This document shows positions 1-8,034 of a stretch of 32,309 bases of DNA, one piece after another. The first letter of the stretch is position 1. Every line of letters begins with the position of its first letter. The notes beneath the pieces were generated by a model. The model had not been told where the DNA came from, searched no databases, and worked only from the letters and a program-made list of their open reading frames with translations. The stretch is from an uncultured Prevotella sp. (lineage in GTDB: Bacteria; Bacteroidota; Bacteroidia; Bacteroidales; Bacteroidaceae), in NCBI GenBank assembly GCA_939792625.1, contig CALNFG010000003.1, positions 1 to 32,309 on the forward strand, read 5' to 3'. Made by a program: the position numbers and the translations under genes.

Positions 1-75
1 ACAAGGCATTTGGCTTTAACTTCTAGCCCGCGCAAGCGGGCGATAACTTCTTTAACTACTCTAACTTCTTTTCAG
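1..75. repeat. Intergenic repeat, family A (one arm)
   Basis: The stretch downstream of lptB holds a perfect 6-bp GC-rich hairpin (GCCCGC, loop GCAA, GCGGGC, 26-41), flanked by TTAACTTC-type direct repeats. The same arrangement (ggcttta, short hairpin, gata, aacttcttt, ctaacttctt) recurs at 7974-8033. It may serve as the lptB terminator, but its similarity to the distant copy marks it as a dispersed repeat. The other arm, if present, lies outside the window. Confidence 0.6.
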
Positions 76-87
76 ACTCCTGTCTGC

Positions 88-912
88 TTACTCTTCCGCT
101 GCTTCACGGGCACGTTTTTCCTCGTCGAGCATCTGGAAGTCTTTCTTGCGCAGCACGAAACTGTTGCTGAGATACTTCTCTCTGACAATCTTGTTCTCGG
201 CCAGTTCTTCGGGCGTTCCCTGAAAGAGGATGCGCCCTTCAAACAGCAGATAGGCGCGGTCAGTGATGCTCAGAGTCTCCTGCACGTTATGGTCGGTTAT
301 CAGGATGCCTATGTTGCGGTACTTCAACTGCCACACTATGTGCTGTATATCCTCCACGGCGATGGGGTCAACGCCGGCGAAAGGCTCGTCAAGCATGATA
401 AACTTGGGGTCGATGGCCAGACATCTGGCTATCTCGGTACGGCGCCGCTCACCGCCCGAAAGACGGTCGCCGGTGTTCTTGCGCACCTTTTCGAGGCGGA
501 ATTCCTTAATCAGGCTCTCCAGTTTTTCACGCTGCTCGGCCCGCGACAGCTTGGTCATCTCAAGCACGGCAAGGATGTTGTCCTCGACACTAAGCTTGCG
601 GAAAACGCTCGCCTCCTGAGGCAAATAGCCTATGCCGGCACGCGCACGCTTGTAAACGGGGAAGCCGGTGATGTCTTTGTCGTCAAGATATATGTGTCCT
701 GCATTGGGCACAATGAGGCCGGTCGTCATGTAGAACGATGTTGTCTTGCCCGCACCGTTAGGACCAAGCAGACCAACTATCTCGCCCTGACGCACGTTGA
801 TGGACACATCGTTGACAACGGTACGTTTGCCATAACGCTTTACGAGGCCTTCGGTACGCAAGACCATACCCTCATGCAAGGGGGCAGACATATTGTCGGT
901 TGTTTCGTTCAT
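88..912 (-). CDS. lptB: LPS export ABC transporter ATP-binding protein LptB
   Basis: This is the cytoplasmic ATPase of the Lpt bridge, which pairs with LptF and LptG to pull lipopolysaccharide from the inner membrane toward the outer membrane. It shows a Walker A motif (GPNGAGKT), a Q-loop region ([12 protein letters not shown]), the ABC signature LSGGERRR, Walker B ([13 protein letters not shown]) and a switch His ([10 protein letters not shown]). [12 protein letters not shown] and [16 protein letters not shown] are hallmarks of LptB among ABC ATPases. I start at 912 (274 aa). The frame stays open to 987, but the -7 element at 931-938 lies inside that extension. Two further in-frame Met codons close downstream could also serve. 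Divergent from mlaE; no lptF, lptG or lptC is in view. Confidence 0.95.
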   Translation of the reverse strand: MNETTDNMSAPLHEGMVLRTEGLVKRYGKRTVVNDVSINVRQGEIVGLLGPNGAGKTTSFYMTTGLIVPNAGHIYLDDKDITGFPVYKRARAGIGYLPQEASVFRKLSVEDNILAVLEMTKLSRAEQREKLESLIKEFRLEKVRKNTGDRLSGGERRRTEIARCLAIDPKFIMLDEPFAGVDPIAVEDIQHIVWQLKYRNIGILITDHNVQETLSITDRAYLLFEGRILFQGTPEELAENKIVREKYLSNSFVLRKKDFQMLDEEKRAREAAEE

Positions 913-930
913 CTGTACTTTATTTTTCGG

Positions 931-938
931 CAAAAGTA
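931..938 (-). promoter_or_regulatory. Promoter -7 element for lptB
   Basis: Read on the minus strand the sequence is TACTTTTG, an exact match to the Bacteroidota TAnnTTTG element, 18 bases ahead of the chosen lptB start. I see no convincing -33 TTTG at the usual distance. Confidence 0.55.
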
Positions 939-988
939 GTAAAATTGTATCTAATAATGCTTTATAAACGCAAAAACTCTCATTCACG

Positions 989-1021
989 TTGTAGTTTTTT
1001 TAGTTATTTTGGTTACTTTTG
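989..1021 (+). promoter_or_regulatory. Promoter for mlaE
   Basis: TACTTTTG at 1014-1021 fits TAnnTTTG, with TTG at 989-991 about 22 bases upstream. Transcription would begin near 1025, which excludes the in-frame upstream start at 1009 and supports the ATG at 1057. Confidence 0.55.
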
Positions 1022-1056
1022 TAGCGTGGGAACAGACAAATAAAACAAAACAAACC

Positions 1057-1803
1057 ATGTTGTTACAAAAATATCTAACCAGTTTCGGACGTTACCTCAT
1101 GCTCATGGGGCGTGCCATTGCACGTCCCGAACGCTTCAGGATGTTTCTGAAGCAGTACGTCAAGGAGATGTCCGCGCTCGGCGTAAACTCCATCGGAATA
1201 GTTCTCCTGATATCATTCTTCATCGGAGCGGTAATCTGCATACAGATAAAACTAAACGTGCAGAGCGCATGGATGCCGCGGTTTGTCACGGGATATGTCA
1301 CCCGTGAAATCATGCTGCTTGAGTTCTCGTCGTCTATCATGTGCCTTATCCTCGCCGGAAAGGTAGGCTCCAACATAGCCTCCGAAATCGGGACAATGCG
1401 TGTCACACAGCAAATCGACGCACTCGACATAATGGGCGTCAACTCGGCCAACTTCCTGATACTGCCGAAAATCCTCGGCATGATGACCCTCATGCCGTTT
1501 CTCGTGATATTCAGCACGGCATCCGGCATAGTGGGAGCATACGCGACGGCATACATAGGGCATGTCATCAGCCCCGAAGACCTTACCCTCGGACTGCAAT
1601 ACGACTTCACGCCGTGGTTTATGTACATGAGCATCATTAAAAGTCTCTTCTTCGCTTTCATCATAACGAGCGTGCCGTCATATTACGGATACACGGTTGA
1701 GGGAGGCTCGGTCAACGTAGGAAAGGCCAGCACTGACGCCGTTGTGACAAGCAGCGTGATGATATTGTTCTCTGACTTGTTCCTGACTCAGATATTATCT
1801 TAA
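1057..1803 (+). CDS. mlaE: MlaE-type ABC transporter permease
   Basis: This is the inner-membrane permease of the Mla/MCE phospholipid transport system that maintains outer-membrane lipid asymmetry. The protein has 248 aa and several hydrophobic segments. It carries the family hallmark (EIGTMRVTQQIDALDIMGVN), where other members usually read EQIDAL. It ends with a hydrophobic helix after the conserved YGYTVEGGSVNVGKAST segment. The ATG at 1057 was chosen because the promoter overlaps the earlier frame. mlaF follows on the same strand after a 133-base gap filled with a repeat. An MCE-domain substrate-binding protein (MlaD) would be expected next but is not in this window. Confidence 0.93.
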   Translation: MLLQKYLTSFGRYLMLMGRAIARPERFRMFLKQYVKEMSALGVNSIGIVLLISFFIGAVICIQIKLNVQSAWMPRFVTGYVTREIMLLEFSSSIMCLILAGKVGSNIASEIGTMRVTQQIDALDIMGVNSANFLILPKILGMMTLMPFLVIFSTASGIVGAYATAYIGHVISPEDLTLGLQYDFTPWFMYMSIIKSLFFAFIITSVPSYYGYTVEGGSVNVGKASTDAVVTSSVMILFSDLFLTQILS

Positions 1804-1804
1804 A

Positions 1805-1930
1805 AGCAGACAAGGAACGAGTAACAAGCAGACAAGGAGAAAAGCCCTGCCTGCCATATAACAGACAATAACCGACAAGCAGACAGACAAATATCCTTGC
1901 CAACTCGTATGCTTGTAACTTGTCAACTAA
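1805..1930. repeat. Intergenic repeat, family B (degenerate copy)
   Basis: The mlaE-mlaF gap holds the words AGCAGACAAGGA, ACGAGTAACAAGCAGAC and AAGGAGA (1805-1840). These are followed by an imperfect inverted counterpart (CCTTGCCAACTCGTATGCTTGTAACTTGTC, in two parts, 1895-1924). The same words build the long inverted repeat at 13591-13775. It sits inside an apparent operon, so it would be transcribed. Confidence 0.6.
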
Positions 1931-1936
1931 AAAGCT

Positions 1937-2707
1937 ATGATTGAAATCAAACATCTTTACAAATCGTTCGGCGACAAAGAAGTACTGAAAGACATAAGCG
2001 CCGTGTTCGAGGGAGGCAAGACCAACCTCATAATAGGACAGAGCGGCTCGGGCAAGACCGTACTTATAAAAAATCTCGTCGGACTGCTTGCCCCGACAAG
2101 CGGCGAAGTGCTGTATGACGGACGCAACTTCGTGGCGATGGACAAAAAAGAAAAAGCCTCACTGAGACGTGAAATGGGCATGATATTCCAAAGTGCGGCG
2201 CTGTTTGACTCGATGACGGTGCTGGAAAACGTCATGTTTCCGCTTGACATGTTTTCTTCAATGACGCTGCGCGACCGCATCCACCGGGCCAGGACGTGCC
2301 TTGACAGAGTGAATCTGAGCGGTACAGACCGCAAATATCCGGGCGAACTTTCCGGCGGAATGCAAAAGCGTGTGGCCATAGCAAGGGCCATATCGCTTAA
2401 CCCCAAATATCTGTTCTGCGACGAGCCGAACTCAGGTCTCGACCCTAAAACATCACTGGTTATCGACCAGCTGCTGCACAGCATCACCCACGAGTTCGGC
2501 ATAACGACGATAATCAACACCCACGACATGAACTCCGTGATGGGCATCGGCGAGAGCATAATCTTCATACATCAGGGCCGCAAGGAGTGGGAAGGCGTAA
2601 GTGCCGACGTAATGGGCAGCGACAACAAGAATCTTACAGACTTTATCTTTGCCAGCGACCTGCTGAAAAAAATGAGAAAAGCCTCACTGCAGATACACAA
2701 CTCTTAA
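1937..2707 (+). CDS. mlaF: MlaF-type ABC transporter ATP-binding protein
   Basis: This is the ATPase partner of MlaE and energises phospholipid movement. The protein has 256 aa with Walker A (IGQSGSGKT, about residue 32), ABC signature (LSGGMQKR), Walker B (LFCDEPNSGLDP) and an H-loop (INTHDMNSVMGIG). The SGGMQKRVAIARAI and DEPNSGLDP stretches are typical of the MCE-associated ATPases. The ATG at 1937 is the first residue of a normal family N-terminus (MIEIKHLYKSFGDKEVL). A hairpin terminator follows immediately, so in this genome the MCE-domain subunit is apparently not directly co-transcribed. Confidence 0.93.
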   Translation: MIEIKHLYKSFGDKEVLKDISAVFEGGKTNLIIGQSGSGKTVLIKNLVGLLAPTSGEVLYDGRNFVAMDKKEKASLRREMGMIFQSAALFDSMTVLENVMFPLDMFSSMTLRDRIHRARTCLDRVNLSGTDRKYPGELSGGMQKRVAIARAISLNPKYLFCDEPNSGLDPKTSLVIDQLLHSITHEFGITTIINTHDMNSVMGIGESIIFIHQGRKEWEGVSADVMGSDNKNLTDFIFASDLLKKMRKASLQIHNS

Positions 2708-2710
2708 ATC

Positions 2711-2738
2711 ATGGAGCCTTCCACAGGCTCCATTTATT
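2711..2738 (+). terminator. Terminator of the mla unit
   Basis: A perfect 8-bp stem (ATGGAGCC at 2711-2718 with GGCTCCAT at 2726-2733) and a 7-base loop are followed by a short T-rich run, starting 3 bases after the mlaF stop codon. Confidence 0.75.
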
Positions 2739-2777
2739 AAACTAAAACGGTGTCCTTAACCACAAACACTACAGACT

Positions 2778-2795
2778 CCGGCACGAAAATGCCGG
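2778..2795 (+). promoter_or_regulatory. Small hairpin ahead of the choloylglycine-hydrolase-family gene
   Basis: CCGGCA (2778-2783) pairs with TGCCGG (2790-2795) around a 6-base loop, 28 bases before the start codon. It could be a leader hairpin; no run of T follows, so it is not an obvious terminator. Confidence 0.35.
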
Positions 2796-2822
2796 CTGAC
2801 ATTATTACAAATCCTAATTTTT

Positions 2823-3908
2823 ATGCTTATGAAACTGAAACTATTGGCTATCATCGCAATGGCTTTTGTCATGCAGAAAGCCGGCGCCTGCACAGGAATC
2901 ACTCTGAAAAGCCGTGACGGGCACACCGTAACGGCACGCACGATAGAATGGGGAGGCAGCGACCTTAACAGCCGTTATGTCATCGTACCGAGGGGATACA
3001 GACAGACATCTTATACCCCTGGCGGCAAAAAAGACGGCATGACATTCACCGCACGCTACGGATACGTGGGGCTGGCGGTAGAACAGGAAGAGTTCATTGC
3101 CGAAGGACTGAATGAAGAAGGACTGTCTGCCGGACTGTTTTACTTCCCGGGCTACGGCGGATATGAAGACTTCAACGAGGCTGAAAAGCAGTCAAGCATG
3201 GCCGACCTGCAACTCGTCGCGTGGATGCTTGGCAATTTCAAGACCGTGGACGAGGTGAAAGCCGGGTTGAAAGACATACATGTCATAGCAGTGGATCCTC
3301 GTGCCTCAACAGCACACTGGCGAGTGGCCGACCCGTCGGGACAGCAAATAGTGATAGAGATTGTTGACAAGAAAGTGAACATCCATGAAAACAAACTGGG
3401 TGTGCTGACCAACTCGCCCGACTTTGAATGGCATCTGACAAATCTCAACAATTACGTAAACCTGTATCCCGGAACGGCCAAAGGCAAGCAGCTGGGCAGC
3501 GTAGGCATAGCCTCGTTTGGTGCAGGCAGCGGCTTTCTCGGCATTCCGGGTGATGTCACTCCTCCGTCACGGTTTGTCCGCGCGGCATGGTATCAGGCCA
3601 CGGCTCCCGTACTTGCCACGGCAGACAAAACGGTGAGACAATGCTTCCAGATACTCAACAACTTCGACATACCCATCGGCATAGAGACGGCCGAGGGTGA
3701 GACTGCCGTCGAAATACCAAGCGCCACACAATGGACATCGGCCACAGACATGAGCGGAGGCAAGATATATTACCGCACGATGTACAACAGCGCAATACGT
3801 CTGATTGACCTCAACACGATAGACTTCGGCAAAACATCATACAAGGCCTCACCACTTGACACGGAAAAGGAACAGCCTTTCTTCCCGGTAAACATTAATC
3901 GAAATTGA
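2823..3908 (+). CDS. Choloylglycine hydrolase / linear amide C-N hydrolase family protein (Ntn fold)
   Basis: This is a secreted N-terminal-nucleophile amidase (361 aa) of the family containing bile salt hydrolases and penicillin V acylases. A signal peptide (KLKLLAIIAMAFVMQKAGA) is followed at once by Cys23 (CTGITLKSRDGHTVTARTIEW). Cys23 would become the catalytic N-terminal nucleophile after cleavage. The downstream hallmark TNSPDFEWHLTNLNNYVNL is present. Substrate cannot be assigned: bile-salt conjugates, penicillin V and N-acyl signals are all known for the family. Met3 (2829) is an equally plausible start. The residue at -3 of Cys23 is Ala rather than Leu, which argues for signal peptidase I over lipidation. 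The gene stands alone between a terminator and a long hairpin. Confidence 0.88.
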   Translation: MLMKLKLLAIIAMAFVMQKAGACTGITLKSRDGHTVTARTIEWGGSDLNSRYVIVPRGYRQTSYTPGGKKDGMTFTARYGYVGLAVEQEEFIAEGLNEEGLSAGLFYFPGYGGYEDFNEAEKQSSMADLQLVAWMLGNFKTVDEVKAGLKDIHVIAVDPRASTAHWRVADPSGQQIVIEIVDKKVNIHENKLGVLTNSPDFEWHLTNLNNYVNLYPGTAKGKQLGSVGIASFGAGSGFLGIPGDVTPPSRFVRAAWYQATAPVLATADKTVRQCFQILNNFDIPIGIETAEGETAVEIPSATQWTSATDMSGGKIYYRTMYNSAIRLIDLNTIDFGKTSYKASPLDTEKEQPFFPVNINRN

Positions 3909-3924
3909 TTTAAGCATAAGAAAA

Positions 3925-4008
3925 AAGTCGGCCTGACGTTTTCACATCCGGAACAATGCTTTTCTCTCTTTTATTAGTAAGCATACCGGACAAACATCAG
4001 GCCGACTT
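3925..4008. terminator. Long hairpin between convergent genes (probable bidirectional terminator)
   Basis: A 16-base arm (AAGTCGGCCTGACGTT, 3925-3940) pairs with 3993-4008 with one mismatch. Inside lie two further stems: CCGG (3948-3951) with CCGG (3986-3989), and ATGCTT (3956-3961) with AAGCAT (3979-3984). A-rich sequence precedes and T-rich sequence follows, so either strand could terminate. It is longer and more structured than a simple terminator. Confidence 0.7.
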
Positions 4009-4061
4009 TAAATCTCAATATATAAAATCAAATTTTATATTACAACAAACGTTCTTATCTG

Positions 4062-5843
4062 TCAGTTCGGACGGAAATAAACATTGCGGCTTGCCTTGTT
4101 ACGACCTGTTTCCGAACGCCCCTTACTTGTCAGCTCGCCGATAATAGACTTCAGGATATACTCAAAGTTGTTGAATCCGTTTGTCAAGTCGGTTTCATGT
4201 ATAAGGTTTGTCCAATCGTCAAGATTGCCCCAGTCGCCGCTGTAAGAAGGATCTTCATAGCCATAAGGTGCAAACAACACAAGTCGTCGGCCCGAAGGCA
4301 TTGCATTCCATTTTTCTTCCAACTCAGAGAGAACTATGTCCGAATAACCACTATTTATCAGATAAGGCGCATCTGTCCAAAGAATTACGACCTGACGATG
4401 ATAACCGTCATCAACACCCCAGTCTTCTTTGTCGAAAGCAGCATCAAGAGCTTCAAGCCCACTTTCAGGAGTATCGCCTCCACCATCGGCATAAAGACCG
4501 TTTACAAATGTATTAAAGTCATCACGTTCTACGGGCAGAGAGTAAGTCTTACTTATGTTTAACCATTCTCTGTCAACATTCTTGTCACGGAAAGCAATAA
4601 CCTGTGTGTTAAGTGCAGCCAACTGTATGCCCTCTTCCGTGCAACTTTCATTAAACAGGTCATAAAATTCTATGGCATTGTTCTTCACTGTATTTATTAT
4701 ACCGCCCATACTTCCAGTTACATCTATGCACATAACAACATCTACGGTCAGGATATTGTCACCGGTAGTAAATGATTTAATGGTTGTATCGTAAATCACA
4801 TCATCTGTGGGATTACCATATTTCGGAACAAGGTTTCCGTGGTCAGAACTGTTAAATTTATAATAGGCTCTGTAATAATATGTAGTATTCGGTTTGAATC
4901 CCCTGAAGTCAACGCTGAAACTCAGATCATTCTTATCCTGATACCCCGTACCTTCATATTCGGCGTTTCCAAGTGTCAGATTAGACTGGTCAGCATCACA
5001 TATTATTCCATACGTACCATAATCATTATAGGTATATGAAGGACAGAATACCGTTCCACTGAGAGTGCATGAAGAACCTCCTACCTTAAACGTAGCTTTT
5101 CCTGTCCACAACGACAGAACGTTGTAAACATTCTCTGTAACATTATCATCATACCACCGTTGTACAGTTATCGTAAACTGATAGTCACCTGAGTTTCCTA
5201 TTTCGATTTCGGCAACAAACTTGTCATCTGTTATATACGGCTTTATACTTATTTGTTCAAACAATTCAGCATAAGTCTTTATCAATGTGCTTATGGCCGC
5301 ATTTCCACCAAACTTGCCAGTATTCTTTTTGAGCAGCAATGCCGCGTTAGACAATATAGCCTTGAAAGCATCATCCTTGTTCTCAAAGCCCGGCAAAGTA
5401 TTCTTGGTATATGCAATACTGTCAAGCATGACAAGTCCCTTTCCGTCATCATATAATAACTCCAATATAGAATCGTTAGGGAAACTGAAATACACTATAC
5501 CTTCACTCGATACAAGTTGTGTCGGTATATTTTCATTCTTATTTGATATCAGGCTGACGTAATCACCTCCGTCTTCACTCATATATGTCAAAGCACTGTA
5601 ATTACTGTTACCTCCGCTAACTTCATTTTCAGCCGTTATATCAGCTTTGTAACAGAAATAACCCATTTCCGTCACATAGGCAGCGTCCCATTCGCCAATC
5701 TTCGCGTCAAGTCTGATTATTCCGTCTATATCAATTTCTGTTGAGGGTGTGCCTCCATCGTCGATGTCATCACCAAGGTTTGATGCTGAAAATCCCATGA
5801 CAAACAAGGCCATCACAAAGGCCGTAAACAAATATCTTTTCAT
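4062..5843 (-). CDS. Secreted von Willebrand factor type A domain protein
   Basis: The protein has 593 aa with an N-terminal signal peptide (RYLFTAFVMALFVMGFSA) and no lipobox Cys. Residues about 40-260 form an unrecognised beta-rich region. About 265-360 resembles a fibronectin-III-like fold (PNTTYYYRAYYKF). A vWA domain starts at about 365 with a complete-looking MIDAS: D374-V-T-G-S378, T458 (GGGDTPESG) and D491 (WTDAP). vWA domains bind metal and mediate protein contacts; the partner here is unknown. The start codon overlaps the stop of the upstream gene (ATGA, 5840-5843), so the two are translationally coupled. Base composition appears more AT-rich than neighbouring genes. Confidence 0.85.
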   Translation of the reverse strand: MKRYLFTAFVMALFVMGFSASNLGDDIDDGGTPSTEIDIDGIIRLDAKIGEWDAAYVTEMGYFCYKADITAENEVSGGNSNYSALTYMSEDGGDYVSLISNKNENIPTQLVSSEGIVYFSFPNDSILELLYDDGKGLVMLDSIAYTKNTLPGFENKDDAFKAILSNAALLLKKNTGKFGGNAAISTLIKTYAELFEQISIKPYITDDKFVAEIEIGNSGDYQFTITVQRWYDDNVTENVYNVLSLWTGKATFKVGGSSCTLSGTVFCPSYTYNDYGTYGIICDADQSNLTLGNAEYEGTGYQDKNDLSFSVDFRGFKPNTTYYYRAYYKFNSSDHGNLVPKYGNPTDDVIYDTTIKSFTTGDNILTVDVVMCIDVTGSMGGIINTVKNNAIEFYDLFNESCTEEGIQLAALNTQVIAFRDKNVDREWLNISKTYSLPVERDDFNTFVNGLYADGGGDTPESGLEALDAAFDKEDWGVDDGYHRQVVILWTDAPYLINSGYSDIVLSELEEKWNAMPSGRRLVLFAPYGYEDPSYSGDWGNLDDWTNLIHETDLTNGFNNFEYILKSIIGELTSKGRSETGRNKASRNVYFRPN

Positions 5844-6337
5844 TGCAGGTTTAATTTAGGTTTTGTAAAAAAGGTTTCCTTAGAAAAGGTAAAATACAGA
5901 ATCAGCGGTATCGCATAAAATGTGAAATCAGCCCAATCGAAAGTTCCCTCCGCCAAACGCAACCCCTGAAGCATTTCATGAATCAAAGCCATTACGGGAA
6001 CAAAACAAACGATAACAAACCTCTTTCCACAATGTTCATACATCCACACTGCATCCATAGTCAATATATACGCTGCACAATATAAACCGTCGGGTAAGCT
6101 GTAAACAATGATATCAGGTAAACTGATATTCGCAGTGACATTACGTGCCGCAACAAGTACATCGCTAAACCCTGCCGCCTCAAACCATTGGTAAAGCCGT
6201 ATGGATTTACTTCTGAACAACAGATATATGGCACACCCGCACGCCAGCAACGTTATTCCGGAAACAAGCTCAATGACTCTCCGCCACCTGAATCTACATG
6301 AGTGGTTTCCCGTCATTTTCTTTTCTGTTTCCTTCAT
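5840..6337 (-). CDS. Small multi-pass membrane protein, VanZ-like layout
   Basis: The protein has 165 aa and four predicted membrane segments: about 24-44, 80-98, 104-122 and 139-152. The segment spacing and the pattern EMLQGLRLAEGTFDWADF, with an acidic residue and LQ followed by a D-x-x-D-like stretch before the last helix, recall VanZ-like proteins. The match is by eye only. It is the first gene of a two-gene minus-strand unit with the vWA protein and overlaps it by 4 bases. It may anchor or help export its partner, but that is inference. Confidence 0.65.
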   Translation of the reverse strand: MKETEKKMTGNHSCRFRWRRVIELVSGITLLACGCAIYLLFRSKSIRLYQWFEAAGFSDVLVAARNVTANISLPDIIVYSLPDGLYCAAYILTMDAVWMYEHCGKRFVIVCFVPVMALIHEMLQGLRLAEGTFDWADFTFYAIPLILYFTFSKETFFTKPKLNLQ

Positions 6338-6843
6338 TTCTCAATCTCAAATAACATTTCCGGCCTTACTACAATCAAGCTGAATACCACCGGCCGGGAG
6401 TAGCAATCAGTTCGTCTGCTTTTCATTGATTAAATTACGTCAGTCAGTCCATAGGCAAATGTTCGTTTAATTAAGAGCTTGCAACTCCCAAGCATAAAAT
6501 AAAAAATTCATTGTGATTTGTTTTAGAATGTTGACAGTACATAAAAGCCAAAGTGCGGAGTTGTTTATTTCCAAATCATTCGTCTGCCGATGATTACAAA
6601 AATCTTTCTTGACATATCATGTGTCCTGTTTTCGCATCAGTTATTTTCCATAGGCGTCAGTTTTTAATGTCACATTGCAAATGTAATAAAAAATAATATA
6701 AAAACATATATATAGCAATGTATATTTATTAAATATTAACATTAAAAATTTTGATATTACAAACAATGTGTTTTTATCGTTTACAGCATGACCGGTTTTA
6801 CCATTACACCGCTCTTTCATAAACCAATAGATGCACCAATATA
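6338..6843. other. Intergenic stretch, AT-rich, no gene recognised
   Basis: About 500 bases separate two minus-strand genes. The first 140 bases must contain the promoter of the membrane-protein/vWA unit, although I see no clean TAnnTTTG with a -33 box. The part from 6655 to 6785 is strikingly AT-rich, with ATATATATA-like runs. Short open frames here (such as one on minus at 6641-6847) show no family resemblance and I do not call them. Confidence 0.5.
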
Positions 6844-7773
6844 TCAATGCGGCATTTCAGGCGGCCCGAAAGGTATCTGTCCTGGCGTGGGCACACCCTC
6901 GGGCATTATCATCGGCCCGTTGCTGTATTTGCCTTTATGCACGGCTTTGTCGATGGCCTCTCTTACAAGCCAGCCCACCGGCAAATCCAAAGTAAACTTA
7001 TCGCTGAAACGTATCTTAGGCGTTATGATGGGTGATGTAACCCACCGACGTGCAAAGGAATCATAATAACGCTCCACGCCGACATCGATGCCGACCGTCT
7101 CGCCCATAAACGTGACAAAGCCACCGTAACCCGACGTTCCGACATAAGGCATGGCTGCCATGCCAAGATAATAGTTCTTATCATAATAACGGCCGAACAT
7201 CGTGGCCGACACGTTGTCGTTGAAGCGGTAATTCATAGAGCCGCTCACGCCGAACACTGTCCTCGTGCCCCTCCACAACAGATAGCGGTCGGCCGAAGCA
7301 AAAGCCGTGAACGTGAAGTTGCCCGCACTCTGCACCACGCCCAACGAGGCATTGCTGCGTGAAAACAGTGCCGGCATCGTGGCACGGAAGCCCGAGCCCG
7401 CTACGGCCCCGCCGCCCCATGATGTCAGTACGCCGGCCGTATTGTAGTCAAAGGCATAAGGATTGTGTGCGAAGCGTATGCCGCCGGACTCGTAAGTCGT
7501 CATGCTGCTGATATTGTTCATTGCGCCCGGAGAGAAGGCTCTCATGTCCATAACGTACCTCACGGGCAGCACGGGGCGTATCCACGCAGAGTCTTTCATC
7601 CTTGCGGCAAACACCAACGAATCACGCAAAGCTTCGGGCGAAGTGGCATTAAGCTTCATTCCGGGCATGCCTAACAACGGTCTGCTCATGTCACGTACAT
7701 CACGGTAATCCTGCGCCGGCACCGATACACATGCCGCCACGAGGCACGCCGCAACAACCACGCGCCTGAACAT
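6844..7773 (-). CDS. Exported protein of unknown function, probable outer-membrane beta-barrel
   Basis: The protein has 309 aa with a clear signal peptide (MFRRVVVAACLVAACVSVPA, then QDYRD). The mature part has alternating hydrophobic/polar strands rich in Gly, Tyr and Phe (SASLGVV-type, TMFGRYYDKNYYLGMA, GYGGFVTFMGETVGIDVGVERYYD), as expected for a small outer-membrane barrel. The tail is Pro-rich (PEGVPTPGQIPFGPPEMPH). I do not recognise the family. The frame is open to 7863, but the promoter lies at 7824-7855, so starts upstream of it are excluded. Between 7806 and 7773 I prefer 7773 because it gives a normal signal peptide. Confidence 0.75.
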   Translation of the reverse strand: MFRRVVVAACLVAACVSVPAQDYRDVRDMSRPLLGMPGMKLNATSPEALRDSLVFAARMKDSAWIRPVLPVRYVMDMRAFSPGAMNNISSMTTYESGGIRFAHNPYAFDYNTAGVLTSWGGGAVAGSGFRATMPALFSRSNASLGVVQSAGNFTFTAFASADRYLLWRGTRTVFGVSGSMNYRFNDNVSATMFGRYYDKNYYLGMAAMPYVGTSGYGGFVTFMGETVGIDVGVERYYDSFARRWVTSPIITPKIRFSDKFTLDLPVGWLVREAIDKAVHKGKYSNGPMIMPEGVPTPGQIPFGPPEMPH

Positions 7774-7823
7774 AATGCCGCCGTCTGACAAATGTACTGT
7801 ATTCATAACGCAACATTTTTGCG

Positions 7824-7855
7824 CAAAAATAGTACGAAAATGCCGGACTGACAAA
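7824..7855 (-). promoter_or_regulatory. Promoter of the barrel-like protein
   Basis: On the minus strand, TTTG (7852-7855) is followed after 20 bases by TATTTTTG (7824-7831), a full match to the Bacteroidota -33/-7 pattern. Transcription should begin near 7820. Confidence 0.75.
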
Positions 7856-7887
7856 CAAAACAATCAAAATGTTTTTTGAAAAGAAAT

Positions 7888-8034
7888 TAAAGAAGTTAGA
7901 GAAGTTATCACTCGCTTCGCTCGTCAGAAGTTAAAGCCATTACCTTTCGCGGATGACATCCTGCAAGACATTTGGCTTTAAATTCTTAGCCCTCGCAAGC
8001 GGGCGATAGCTCCTTTAACTTCTCTAACTTCTTG
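7888..8034. repeat. Long imperfect inverted repeat, family A
   Basis: The left arm begins AAGAAGTTAGAGAAGTTA (from 7889). The right arm ends with its exact 18-base complement (TAACTTCTCTAACTTCTT, 8016-8033). Each arm also holds a short GC hairpin (ACTCGCTTCGCTCGT near 7910; GCCCTC-GCAA-GCGGGC near 7989) and an AGAAGTTAAAGCC / GGCTTTAAATTCT block next to the centre. The right arm matches 1-75 of this window in layout and words. Confidence 0.75.

Noticed and set aside
10-939. 309-codon plus-strand open frame opposite lptB
   Set aside because: It is the antisense shadow of lptB; the LptB motifs are all on the minus strand.
6641-6847. 68-codon minus-strand open frame beside the barrel-like gene
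   Set aside because: It lies in very AT-rich DNA with hydrophobic low-complexity content, no promoter and no family resemblance.
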